Shown here piece after piece: positions 21,320 through 31,624 of a DNA stretch of 64,000 nucleotides. Source of the DNA: Cyclaneusma minus (lineage: Eukaryota > Ascomycota > Leotiomycetes > Marthamycetales > Marthamycetaceae); NCBI GenBank assembly GCA_037179335.1, contig JAKZHN010000006.1, forward strand, positions 1,364,001 to 1,428,000, read 5' to 3'. Numbering within the stretch: the first letter of the stretch is position 1; each line of letters starts with the position of its first letter. Under the pieces are notes generated by a model, which saw only the letters and a program-made list of their open reading frames with translations, did no database searches and was not told the origin of the DNA. The position numbers and the translations under genes were made by a program.

Positions 21320-21940
21320 GGTGAGCAGTTCCTGGTGAGCGGTGGGTGGTGGTGGTGTTTCCTTCCTCGCGGGCGAGGAAGGATATAAGCAGTGTTGTTG
21401 TCTTTGGAGTTGGCGGTGTTTTGCTTTGTCGGAGGTAAGTTGTCTTTGGAGTTTGCTTCTGTTTCCTGGGGAGTGTAAGTTTTGGGTGTCCTTCTTGGGC
21501 CCAGGTTTGTTTTTCGCTTCTTTGGGAGGTAAGTCTGCTTTCTTTCTTTTTTCCGGAGGGTAGGTGCTGAGGCGTTTGCAGGACGCCGCTGTTTCTTCAT
21601 TCTGGGAGGTAAAGGTAAGTCTTGTTGGAGTTCTCTAGTCATCCCCACCCCCTTTTAGTCTAGGTGAGTCTCGTACTTTTCTACCAAGTGGTAGAATGGT
21701 CCCGATCAAGTGATTCACAATACATTCCCCGTTCCGCAACCCAACTTCTTGCTTCCTATCCTTGCTTCAGTAAATGTGACTCGAGTGTGACTATGATGAC
21801 CGATTTGCCTTCTAGATCGGCAGTATAGAGAAATATCAACATGCAATAATCATCTGTAATGATACAAGTTGCATACGCATCTTTGCGTTCATTCTGCTAT
21901 TAGGTTGAGTTCTCAACAAGTTGCTCCCCAATATTCCCCA
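21320..21940. other. 3' flank of the zinc-finger gene with clustered splice-donor-like motifs
   Basis: No gene is seen. The plus strand is strongly T/G-rich to about 21650, then ordinary sequence lies downstream of the convergent esterase gene. GTAAGT occurs at 21435, 21475, 21529 and 21615, with related GTAGGT (21560) and GTAAAG (21609), mostly in the context GGAGGTAAGT. Confidence 0.5.
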
Positions 21941-23859
21941 CTAATGTTTCCATTGAGGTTTGGCTTTCTCTGTCAGGAAGGCGATGCCAGGAACTCTCCA
22001 GTCATCGCGCTCTACATACGAAGTCATCTTCGCGTCAAAGACAAAGTTGTCACCGACCCCTTGTTCAGTCGCGTCGTACTTAGGCCAAGTGGGATACCCA
22101 GTCAAACCATGCTCGTTGGGATTCGAATGATGCACGAAAGACGCCCACATACGTGTCATCAGAGTGGCAACCTCAACGTAGGCCTCCCGATCGACATCCG
22201 AAACGTTGAATGGGTTAGTAGCCCAACCTGCCCCATCAATGTTGTCAAACACCCAGGCAATCTCCTGATAATGAGTGACGCCAATAACACCGGGAACACC
22301 AGCAGGCTGGACATTGAAGCGGTAGCTGTACGCCGATACGTCATTCTGAGCCCATGCAGTGCATGTTGCTCGCCGAGGGTATTGCAGTACAGCGTCACCA
22401 AAGAACGCCCCGGCACGCTTCCATTGAGCACCGTAGGTGACTTTGTCATCTTCCGTCAAAGCATAGCCAAGTGGGATACCGATCTCAGGTACATCTGGAT
22501 AGAGGTACTCGATGATGGACACAGTCTCATCATCCGGACCTCCTTGAGCAACAGCTGCGCGGAAGTCCTCGTTGCTGCTGATATGACCAGGAGCGGCTGC
22601 AGTCCCTTCATCCGTGTTGGTGCCGATAAGAATTGGGACTTTCACAAATCTGCCTTCGGCAATCTGTGTGCTACAGTGGTCTTGAAGGAAGTCGCCGTCG
22701 ACAACGGGAACCCAGGGACCAAGTCCCGAGTCAGAAATCCAGTTGTCGGTGATGTTCAAGGCGGCATTGAGTTGGGCGAATGGTAGTGCTCTCAGACATT
22801 CGAGAGGACTTGTGGTGCTGTAGCATCCGGTGTTCGTTGTCAGATTGGTGTAAAGTCCTTTGTGGTATTCATCTGCATCGGCAATGGCATATGGCCATTC
22901 CCCCAACGGACCACCGGACTCCAAGATGGCAGCACGGAACAGCTTGTCATCTCTTCCGCCGTATGCCAGCAAATGCCTTCCGATAGAAATGGCCCCAGCA
23001 CTTACTTTTGGTTAGTACTTAGTACAAACGCAACGTATAGATTTTGAGCTAACCACATACCTCTCACCCCACAGTGTGACTTTTCTTGGATCACCCCCGA
23101 AGCCTCCAATATTCTCTTGAATCCAGTGAAGAGCCAGACGCTGATCTCTTAGTCCAATGTTTGCCACGCCATACTCTTTCACCTCATTACTCCAGAGAAA
23201 GCCAAAGGCAGACAGACGATAATTCAGAGAAACAGCCATGATGGGTTTGTTCGCTTCGACGGATTTCTGCACAATGCGGGAAAGGTTGTATCGCGGATCT
23301 ACAGTCGCACCTCCATAAAATCCTCCACTATACTCGTTAGAAATCCAAGACCCAGGTGAGTCTAGATCACTTACCCATAAATCCACACCATCACCGGAAG
23401 AGACAGATTTTCTGAGCCGACAGGTCGAACAACGTTGAGGGTTAAGCAGTCTTCAGAAACCTCGAAGCCACTGGAAAGGGACTGGACAATCAGCACTCAT
23501 CCGTGAGACCCAGGGAATCAGGACATACTCCGTAGCCGACACACTAAAAACCAGTCAGATATGGAACACCATCATTTCAGAACAAGATTATTAGGTTTTC
23601 TTACACTTGGTGAGTATTCTGTTGCAATTTTTGGTCTTGTCCAGGTACTGCTCAAGCTCACTGGAGCGCGGAATCTCAGGTCACCGACTGGGGGTTGCGC
23701 ATATGGGATTCCGAGGAACTCATCCTGCTGATAAAATGTGTTCAACCTTCCGATGTACGTGCCGTTCTTGGTTGTCGCAAGTGGCACTGAGTAAGTGGTG
23801 AATAGAAAGGCAGGTAGTAGACTCAGTGTCACAGATACGAATCGCCAGAATTCTGCCAT
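21941..23859 (-). CDS. Secreted type-B carboxylesterase/lipase (alpha/beta-hydrolase)
   Basis: Five exons: 23859-23605, 23543-23529, 23481-23375, 23327-23061 and 23000-21941, total 567 residues. The second exon is only 15 nt (Cys-Val-Gly-Tyr-Gly) but is needed to restore the family's usual cysteine before EDCLTLNVVRP. Introns are 47-61 bp. A signal peptide (about residues 1-25) shows secretion. The nucleophile elbow GESAG is built across the last intron (GAG AG|T GCT); NTDEGT supplies the acidic residue and VTHYQEIAWVFD the catalytic His, so the triad is intact. PVMVWIYGGGF forms the oxyanion region. Substrate cannot be told from sequence; ester cleavage outside the cell is the general role. 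It is divergent from the aminotransferase-like gene at 24864, 1 kb away, and shares its promoter region with CGG(A/G)AAAC sites. Confidence 0.9.
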
Positions 23860-24863
23860 TATGCCACGGTCTTAGGCACTGATACCGAGTTTCTAGGGAG
23901 GAATGGGAGTCGGATCAGGTTTCAGAGCCCGCAAAATACCAAGAAGTTACTGAACCATACCCTCGATCGTAAGAAGTCTTCAGAGTTGATTACAAAGCGA
24001 CGACGCCCTTCGCTCTTGACATCCCAGGTATCGACAGCCCGAGGCTTCAGCTCGGCTGATCGCAACCCGGCACACTACATGAATCCACGTCGCACGATAT
24101 TCGGCATTCCCAATCTCCGATGGAATCACCGGGACGAGGCACGTGATGTCAGTCACGTGGGGCCACTTGCTGACAAGAAGCCTCTCGGTGAGAGCCTTTT
24201 TCCTCCGCGATTTCACTTCCTCGTCAAGCACCGAAGGCACGTTGTTTTCCACGATGCTTGTCAGTTTCCAATGCCCCTGTCGACTGCTCACGTTCTACAC
24301 AAGTTTCCGCGTAGTCTGTTTTGCTGATTCAGGTAAGATATAGCTCTTATCAGTGAAGGTTAGGCCTACCAACTGGTCGTCTTGTATACTGCACGTATCT
24401 ATCCGACTCTTTTGTCAATCCCACCCTCTCTGAAATTCTCGGCGGAAAACGAGTGCGACCTTGGTCACACAAGTCTTTGGATATCAGACGGGCAAGTTTC
24501 CCGCGCTGATCACATACAGTTTTCCGACCGGAAAACCCACCTACCCCGCATACATGCCATCATTATCAACGGAATGGCAGTGGTGATAATGAGTTCTCCG
24601 TCATCAATGAAAGCGATATGGGCAAGTTAAACCGGAAAATTGACCAAGGTAATCTCGGCATCTCCGTGGTCCACAGAGAAGACGGGAAACCGACTTGACT
24701 CTGAGCGACCTAAGTATAGCCAAATATCGCATTCAGGATCCGTTATATACAGGTGACTGCAGTTGAGGCCATTTCACCGCCAATCTTCAGACACTACTTC
24801 TCAGACGTCTCCCAATTTGTCAACCTCTTTTCCGCAGTTCCTTTTCATCCACCAAAACTTATC
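23860..24863. promoter_or_regulatory. Bidirectional promoter of the esterase and dialkylglycine-decarboxylase-like genes
   Basis: The 1-kb region holds two CACGTG boxes (24140-24145, 24154-24159) nearer the esterase. Nearer the enzyme gene it holds five CGG(A/G)AAAC sites: 24443, 24496 (reverse), 24519 (reverse), 24529 and 24683, plus a CGGAAAAT at 24633. No other gene fits here. Confidence 0.6.
24519..24536. promoter_or_regulatory. Perfect palindrome GTTTTCCG-AC-CGGAAAAC
   Basis: Two inverted CGGAAAAC half-sites separated by 2 bp, 330 bp upstream of the ATG at 24864. Inverted CGG/CCG half-sites are the classical target of dimeric Zn2Cys6 regulators, one of which is encoded 2 kb downstream. 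Confidence 0.6.
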
Positions 24864-26286
24864 ATGCCTTCCCAAACAACGGCAGAGATCCCAACAGCTT
24901 CAACGCTCGAGGGAGCTATCTACACCAATGTAGACCAAGACGCTATGCTCAAAGAGGGTGGTGATTCTCTTATCAGATTCGGAGGCGCGTTCTCACCATA
25001 CGTGATCGTTGGGGCTGAAGGCTGCTACATCTACACAGCAGACGGCCGCAAGATTCTCGATTTCACGTCTGGACAGATGTCATGTCTGATCGGCCATGGA
25101 CATCCGGAGATCGTCGAAACCATCACCAAGCATGCCGCAAAGCTGGATCATCTGTTCAGCGGTATGCTCAGCCCTCCGGTGGTTGAACTTGCGACCAAGT
25201 TGACCAACCTCTGTCCCGAGGGTCTGGATCGTGCGATGTTCTTGAATACGGGGGCTGAGAGCAATGAGGCTGCTATCAAGATGGCTAAGCTCTACACTGG
25301 GAAGTACGAGATTGTTGGACTGGCTGCTAGTTGGCATGGCATGACCAGTGCCGCATCCGCTGCTACTTACCACTCCGGACGAAGAGGATATGGACCAGTT
25401 GTAAGTCAAACTTTCCGGCAGTGGTAAATCTTACTGACGTTCTTAGATGCCTGGAAATCTCAGCCTGCCGGCTCCAAACGCTTACCGCTCCATTTTCCGT
25501 CACGCCGATGGCTCATACGACTGGGAGACAGAGCTCAACTACGGCTGGAGCATGGTTGACAATCAGTCCAACGGTTCACTCGCAGCTGTCATCTTGGAGC
25601 CAATTCTGAGTTCGGGAGGGATGCACGTCCTTCCTTCTGGATATTTGAAGGCCATGAAAATTCACTGTGAGAAACGTGGCATGCTTCTCATCGTCGACGA
25701 AGCCCAGACTGCTCTCGGTCGCTGTGGATCCATGTTCGCCATTGAGCATGATGAGTGCACTCCCGACATCCTCACTTTGAGTAAAACTCTCGGCAACGGA
25801 CTTCCTCTTGCCGCCGTTGTCACCTCCAAGATAATCGAGGAGACTTGCTTCGACAGAGGTTTTCTCTTCTACACCACTCACGTCAACGACCCTCTGCCTG
25901 CAGCCGTTGGACTGAAGGTCTTGGATATTGTTGTCCGAGATGGACTTGTCGAGAAGTCACGCCTTGCCGGACTCAAGCTGAAGGCTGGATTGGAGAAGAT
26001 GAAGGCCAAATACGGGTGCATTGGAGATGTCCGCGGTCGGGGTTTGATGTGTGGTGTCGAGATTGTGGCTAGCAAGGAAACAAAAGAGCCGTCGATTGAG
26101 CTGGGTGACGCTCTTGCGAAGAAGATGGTCTCGCTGGGTCTGTCTGCAAACCTGGCAAACATGAAGTCCTTTGGTGGAGTGTTTCGGATTGCTCCTCCTA
26201 TCACGATTACCGACAAGGACTTGGAGAAAGCGTTGGCGATTTTTGAGGAAGCATTGGCGACCACGCCTGGTACGCTGCCGGTGTAG
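24864..26286 (+). CDS. 2,2-dialkylglycine-decarboxylase-like class III aminotransferase (PLP enzyme)
   Basis: Two exons, 24864-25400 and 25447-26286; the 46-bp intron has GTAAGT and TTAG. The product is 458 residues, the usual family length. The ATG follows CTTATC and is the first in frame near the conserved start. Fold-type I PLP motifs are present: NTGAESNEAAIKMAK, SWHGMT, VDEAQTALGR, the Schiff-base lysine in LTLSKTLGNGLPLAAV, and FYTTHVNDPLPAA. These last motifs are typical of 2,2-dialkylglycine decarboxylase, which decarboxylates Aib or isovaline to a ketone and aminates pyruvate to alanine. Fungal relatives (such as TqaM of the tryptoquialanine pathway) are also linked to Aib formation, so direction in vivo is open. 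No signal peptide; cytosolic. Its promoter carries the shared CGG(A/G)AAAC sites and the next gene is a Zn2Cys6 regulator. Confidence 0.88.
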
Positions 26287-26892
26287 ACTCAGGGATTTTG
26301 ATTTCAGGGACGTTTTGACAGTACTGGGGTCGGGTTCTACTTGGTTGATGCACTGTCAAGATCTGACAGACCGACGGTGTGGAATGGTGATCCCCGGCAC
26401 ATTGCTCCAGCTCCGCGACCCCTTTCTTGTTTCCATAGAAATCTTACTTGCCTTTTCAAATCAAACAATTGTTCAATCCGTCTCCAGTCCTCTTGAGCTG
26501 ATTGCGCGAAAAGTGGTGAAGTTTATTCGTCGAGAATACTGGAGACGTGGGTGAAGAGTTTTCCGTGGCGAACGGAAAACTTGGTGACTTTCGGGAAACT
26601 TTCGGGAAACTCCCCGGCAGGGTCCCGACGCTGATAACGACCTTCCCAAGTCACGAATCAGCAACTGCTTCTCCTTGCCTTCCGATATCCCCCACGCCAT
26701 GGTCGCCTCTCATCCTCGGAAAACGCTTCTAGCGCCACTGACATCTGTCAGTTGACATCTTTGTGGTCGGGACCCCTTCCAGCTGTCAAAGTTGAAGTCT
26801 TCTGTCCCTCCAAGGTTTCCCGTTGGTACTAGTACTCCGCTTGCACTGCGAATTGCGATGTCGTCGTCGGCGTCTGATATCTAGCTCCTGAG
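26287..26892. promoter_or_regulatory. Promoter of the cluster regulator with six CGG(A/G)AAAC sites
   Basis: 606 bp. GTTTTCCG (26558) and CGGAAAAC (26573) form an inverted pair with a 7-bp spacer. CGGGAAAC is directly repeated at 26592 and 26603. Further sites lie at 26717 (CGGAAAAC) and 26815 (reverse CGGGAAAC). No gene is seen. Confidence 0.6.
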
Positions 26893-29042
26893 ATGTCGGC
26901 TCCTGAGCAAGCCAGCGTGGGGTCTAGGACGCCACAAGATTCCATCTCGAATGCAAGCGCAGCATTCAACGCTGAAGCTTCTGCTCGTCCTTACCGCTCG
27001 CACAAATTCCCGGCATGTATGCGTTGTCGGAAGCGCAAGCTTCGTTGCGCCGTCGATATCCCTGGCGAAGCCTGCAAGCCATGCAGGAGCTCGAAGGCAA
27101 CATGTGTTCCGGCCTGTTCTGGAGATACGTCGAGTCGTTCAACAACAGCGATGTTGGATTCAGATCCCACCGAAAGCTGTTCCAGCTCCGCAAACCATGC
27201 TGCTAAGAGAAGACAACTGCATCCGCCAGGAGATGCGTTGGACGTGCTCGCAGGGATAGCACATGATCTCAGGTCTCATAACGCAGAACAAGACGCTGCT
27301 ACGCTGCAACCTTCAGTTGCTGCTGTTCAACGGCCAGCTGGCGTTCTCGGAAGCAAATCGTCAATGATAGTTGGGCCAGTCATGGCGGAAGATGTGCAGA
27401 TGGTTCAGAGATACATGTCAACCCAAAGTCATGCTCAGACCTCTCCCGGAGCAAGTTTGTACAACACCGTGTCTGATAACCCCAAAGACCCAATACTGTA
27501 TCTTACAGTGCCCCGAAAGAGACAAGGTCTGGCCCTCAATAATCGACCCGGCGAGAAGCAACGGGAAATCATCCAACAGATACTCGGTCCTTTCGTTGAC
27601 GAAGTCATCTCACTGTACGTTTACCTTATGGCTTCAACTCAACAGACAATTTGCTAAGATAAAGCAGCTATTTTGAGCACATCCATCCCGCTTTTCCTGT
27701 GCTAGATGAAGAGCATTTCATGCAGCTCTACAAGTCTGGCAATCCAGGTTTATCGGCGGCATTGGTTTGCGAATTAATTGCATCAGCCTTGGTGTTTTGG
27801 AATCGATCAGAACTTTTACAACAACACCCATGCCCAGACCTTGACTATACGTGGAACCTTGCTGTTGCAGCTCTACAAGACGAGTTTCTCGCTCCAGGAA
27901 TGTCGACGGTGTACGCTGCGCTGCTGGATCTGAATGGTAGACCGACTACCTCAATCACTGGGAACACCATCAATAGCGGACGCACCGTTGCTCTGGCTCA
28001 CATCCTCGGCTTGAATCGAGACCCCCAAACTTGGAAGATCAGTGAAGCCGAGAAAAATACAAGAATGAGATTGTGGTGGGGTGTCTTGATTCATGATCGA
28101 TGGTCTAGCTTCGCTCACGGAGTACCAACGCAGATTGTCAAGTCTCAATACGAAGTCCCTGTACCAAGTGTCGAGAATCTGTTGACTGCCGGTATAAAGA
28201 CTCAACGCAGACTGGACGCTGCTCGGTGTTTCATAGCTTTATGTATGTTGACGGAGATCTTGGGTGATATCTTACCGTTGGTGTACAACTGTCGTCAGAT
28301 GTCAAGCACCGAAACATCAAAAACGCTCCGTCGACTCGAAACACAACTAGACGCATGGGAAGACAGCGAACCGGCTTCATCAATTCTGCAAGAGCTCCCA
28401 GATAATGAAACGCCAACCTCAGGGGCAAGCAGCTTGAGACTTGGCTTTCTTTCTGCGAAAATGCTGCTTTGCCGTATAGCATTTCGCAGTGCATCGCACT
28501 CTGTGGAGCCGGGATTGAACGAGGTCCGTCAGTACTCGCAAGCCATGCTGCGAGAATCCGCTCGAGCCATCCTCGCATTTATGTCTTCCCGTCGCAGCAA
28601 ACATCTTTGGGGAGAATTCTGGCTTCCTTACACCGCGTATCACCTTGCTTCGGCAACAATCATTCTTCTTCGATGTGCCATTGAAACCAGCGACCAAGCT
28701 ACCGGTGATGTATGTCGAAGCTCACTGGCAGCCTTTCTGCATTGGATGAAAAAAGCCAAAGAGGAGGAAGGCTGGGATCTTGTCGATATCTGTCTTGCGC
28801 AATGCGAAAACTCTATCAAACAAATCAACAGCAATAGTGACATAGAGCAAACAGCGGAGCATCCTGATGCGGAAGCAGTTTTAGCCGATGGGGGCTATGA
28901 GCCTGAAATGCGATCAGATCTTCAGGAGTCAGGACTCCTCTTTAGCTTGCAGAGCGGACATATCGGGCCTTTCGTTACGGATACCCAGAACAGTGTGAAT
29001 GGATTTGAATATCCTTGGGCGGATATTTGGGATACTTTCTGA
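26893..29042 (+). CDS. Zn2Cys6 fungal transcription factor (probable regulator of the cluster)
   Basis: Two exons, 26893-27614 and 27668-29042, joined through a 53-bp intron (GTACGT...AAAGCAG), giving 698 residues. The binuclear zinc cluster CMRCRKRKLRC then CKPCRSSKATC lies near residues 42-70, with spacing CX2CX6CX8CX2CX6C. A middle region beginning YFEHIHPAFPVLDEEHF and continuing through a long helical part matches the fungal-specific transcription factor domain. Such proteins bind inverted or direct CGG triplets as dimers in the nucleus. The upstream region is full of CGG(A/G)AAAC, consistent with autoregulation, and the same motif lies in the promoters of both divergent gene pairs around it. 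The target motif is inference. C-terminal 60 residues are acidic, as in activation domains. Confidence 0.92.
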
Positions 29043-29248
29043 AGACAGGAACAACCTGGTTGACCGGTGTATAGGATAACGTATGCTCGAAATTTGACGT
29101 TCCGTGACCCTTCTGGGTAGAGGCGGATGTCGTTCCCGCTCCGCACCGGGCCGCCGGTAACGTGGTAAAGCTACTAGTACGGCCCGAAGCATGTCTACTA
29201 TCCCTCGTGGTTGACTAAACCTCCGAATTCCGACACTAGCACAAGCTA

Positions 29249-29488
29249 CAGTGGGACGACAAAAGTCTGAACCCCCTTCCCTGAATGCAACGTCTTATTC
29301 TTTAAGAGTATTCTTAGTTTTGGGAATATTCTTAATTTTTGAGAATATTTGCGAATATTTGCGAATATTTGCGAATATTTGCGAATATTTGCGAATATTC
29401 TCAAGCATTGAAAATATTTCCAATTACTGCGGATCCCGGGATACTTCCAATTATTTGGAGGGGGGTTCAGACTTTTGTCGCGTAACTG
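29249..29488. mobile_element. MITE of Tc1/mariner (pogo/Fot-like) type with TA target-site duplication
   Basis: The 240-bp element begins CAGTGGGACGACAAAAG and ends in the reverse complement of CAGTTACGCGACAAAAG; the inverted ends match at 23 of 24 positions from CGACAAAAG inward (29257-29280 against 29457-29480). It is flanked by TA on both sides (29247-29248, 29489-29490). There is no coding capacity, so it is non-autonomous. The centre is AT-rich and holds six 10-bp GCGAATATTT units. CAGT ends with TA duplication fit the Tc1/mariner/pogo superfamily. Confidence 0.85.
29341..29400 (+). repeat. Six tandem 10-bp units inside the MITE
   Basis: GCGAATATTT is repeated in tandem; the first unit reads GAGAATATTT and the last GCGAATATTC. 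The number of units may vary between strains. Confidence 0.9.
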
Positions 29489-29714
29489 TACCGTAACGAA
29501 GTTCTATCTTTAACATCAATTGAAACTTTCGACTCTTGGGCATGTTGTGGCTAGGAATCGCCGGCCGCCACGAAACACACCAAAAGGAGAAAACCTAAAA
29601 TAAAGTACACAGTTAGAGTGAAGTATAATTATTCACTATACCATCTCTCTTCTTTCGGTTCTCCGTATTCTATCCCTCCCAGAAAACTCCATATCCAATC
29701 TTCATTATCCAAAT

Positions 29715-30082
29715 ATGCATTCCTCCATCCTTTTCATCGCCCTGCTCTCCGCAGCCTTAGCCCTACCCGAGTCTCCCGACCTCATATCTCGTCAGGAAGC
29801 TCAAGGGTCATGCCAGCTCCCAGGGTCTCAGGCCTGTTCTGGTGTCGGAAGCTGTACCGCCAACGGATTTACCCAGTGCGTAAGTGACCCAGAACTGATC
29901 GATCCCTTTGACGAAAAAGTACAATCCTGACAGTGGCCATCCGCTGTAGTGTAAATCTTACAAGCAGTGTAGCGATAACGGGAATGCGTGCACCGTTATT
30001 TTGGACGCTACATTGGCCAATTGCGTGAGTAGCAGTTGTTGATCTCGAACTTGTTGCTTTGCTAATTGAACGATAGTCTTGA
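29715..30082 (+). CDS. Small secreted protein with eight cysteines (effector-like)
   Basis: Three exons: 29715-29879, 29950-30024 and 30077-30082, total 81 residues. Introns of 70 and 52 bp have GTAAGT/GTGAGT donors, and the last exon holds only Ser and the stop. The signal peptide is MHSSILFIALLSAALALP. The mature part has eight Cys at 33, 41, 47, 55, 56, 62, 69 and 80 (C-X7-C-X5-C-X7-CC-X5-C-X6-C-X10-C), enough for four disulfides. One CC pair excludes a classical hydrophobin. Alternative acceptors exist in intron 1, but the chosen TAG at 29948 gives an unbroken Cys-rich reading frame to a donor. I do not recognise the family. A small, Cys-rich secreted protein next to a transposon-like element is the usual profile of an effector candidate. 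The dipeptidase gene ends 78 bp away, in convergent orientation. Confidence 0.7.
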
Positions 30083-30159
30083 GGGCCTATCTATTAGGAG
30101 TCTAGGACTCAGAGTATTTGTTTTTCAACAGATGTTCGGTCTGCCCCCACCCCAGCTAG

Positions 30160-31624
30160 TCAGCCGTCCTCTGGTGGAGGCACTCCATACCAATCATACC
30201 CCAATTTATCCTCCGGATCTGGGTCAGGCATCTGATAGTACCCATCGTATCGCCACCATTGCCTCCCTTCCCATACGTCTTCGACCGGCAGCACACCCTC
30301 GTTTTTCATCTGCTCCCTTACTTTCACCACGCCTCTCCAAACTCTCAACGTGTTCTCCCCAATACACTTCCTCAACTGTTCTGATGTCGCCCCTCGGTCC
30401 AGAATTGCCTTCATAAGCTTTGGGTAACACTTCACATCTTCCAGTCCAGGTATCACACTCGCAATGCCATCGAAATCACTCCCAAGTCCCACATGATCCC
30501 AACCAATGCGGCCTGCAATATAGAACAAATGATCGAGCACCATCTCCATAGTCGCATCTTTCCGCTTTATGCTGACGTGCTCTGGCACGAAAGTAACCAT
30601 CACAATTCCGCCATTCGCAGGTACCCTGTCCAATACGGAATCAGGAACATTGCGTGCGCAGTCAAAGACGGCTTGTGCGTTTGAATGTGAGAATATCACT
30701 GGAGCTCGTGTCAAGTCGAGTACTTGGTGTGCGGCGTCGGAGGATATGTGAGAGCAGTCGATGATCATGCCTATTCGATTCATTTCTTTGATGGCAGAGC
30801 GACCGAGGGAGGAGAGACCATCGTGGACGGGACCGACTTTGGATGTCGATGAATCACAGAAGGCGTTGTTGCTGAGATGTGTGACCGTGCACTATCGGAA
30901 TCAGAAGTCAGTTTGAATGCTTGTGGAATACTGATAGACGGTAGCAAAGTGACCTAAGTACGAGAAAGTGACCTAAATATCTCACTCCTAACATGTAGAA
31001 GGCTCGTATAATACCGATCGAGTTTCCAGCCATATGGAGGCTATTATGGAGCAAGTTAGTCACAAATCGTCTTCTGACTTCAAGCAAATTGACCCACCCC
31101 TCAATCCCAATGGAGCAAGCAATCTTTCCCCCTGAATACACTCTCTTGACATCATCAGGTTCCTTGACAAGCTCAAAAACGTCCGGGTATGATTCCACCA
31201 TCCGAGTTGTCATCTCAATCTGTTCAATTGCATCGCGCGCCATGTCACTGTACTCTGGTGTCGAGAAGTTCTCAGCAGAACGAAGACAAGGTACGCAAAC
31301 GGACCAGAATTGGGCACCGACAGCTCCTAGATCAGTCGATTAGAGTTTGATTCTCGGCAACGAGGTTCTCAGGCGAAATGAACATTCAACTGAGGAAATC
31401 ATACCTTCACGCAATCTAGGAATATCTGTCATTCCCCGCTGGAAGCCAGCCTGGAGATCAAACTTGGGGTTATTGTGGATCTTTCCATGATAGATGGCCC
31501 TTGGCTGCTGGGGAAGATCATTATGGCCGTCGAAGAGCGGGGTGTCTTTGAGAACCTCTTTGACGCGGTTGTCGATGTCGAGGAGTTGATACGGGTGTGT
31601 GGTTGTGTTCAAAGTCGATGACAT
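30160..31624 (-). CDS. Membrane-dipeptidase family (M19) zinc dipeptidase
   Basis: Four exons: 31624-31405, 31326-31098, 31040-30962 and 30891-30160, about 419 residues. The metal ligands of the family are all present: DGHND (His and Asp), the Glu in SIGIEG, the His in DCSHIS and in FSHSNA, and GSDFDG. M19 enzymes cleave dipeptides, including ones with D- or unusual C-terminal residues. No signal peptide is seen, so it is probably intracellular. The third junction is uncertain: using GTACTT (30961) adds five residues (LGHFL) before CTVTHLSNN, and using GTGAGA (30985) removes VRY. A duplicated TTAGGTCACTTT at this junction may have caused the change. It is divergent from the Dal5-like transporter, with CGG(A/G)AAAC sites in the shared promoter, which suggests the transporter supplies its substrate. 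Confidence 0.85.

Larger units (their letters stand above)
29043..29714. other. Interval with MITE between the regulator and the small secreted protein
   Basis: Besides the transposon-like element (29249-29488) there is about 200 bp of regulator 3' flank and 226 bp of promoter for the secreted protein. No CGG(A/G)AAAC site was seen here. Confidence 0.5.

Noticed and set aside
21869..22786. 305-codon open frame opposite the esterase
   Set aside because: It is antisense to conserved esterase coding sequence and has no recognisable domain.
24864..26286. Ordinary 4-aminobutyrate or ornithine aminotransferase
   Set aside because: The SKTLGNGLPLAAV and FYTTHVNDPLPAA blocks match the dialkylglycine decarboxylase branch better than the GABA or ornithine branches as I know them; a database search would settle it.
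29715..30082. Hydrophobin
   Set aside because: There are eight cysteines but only one CC pair, and the spacing does not fit class I or II hydrophobins.
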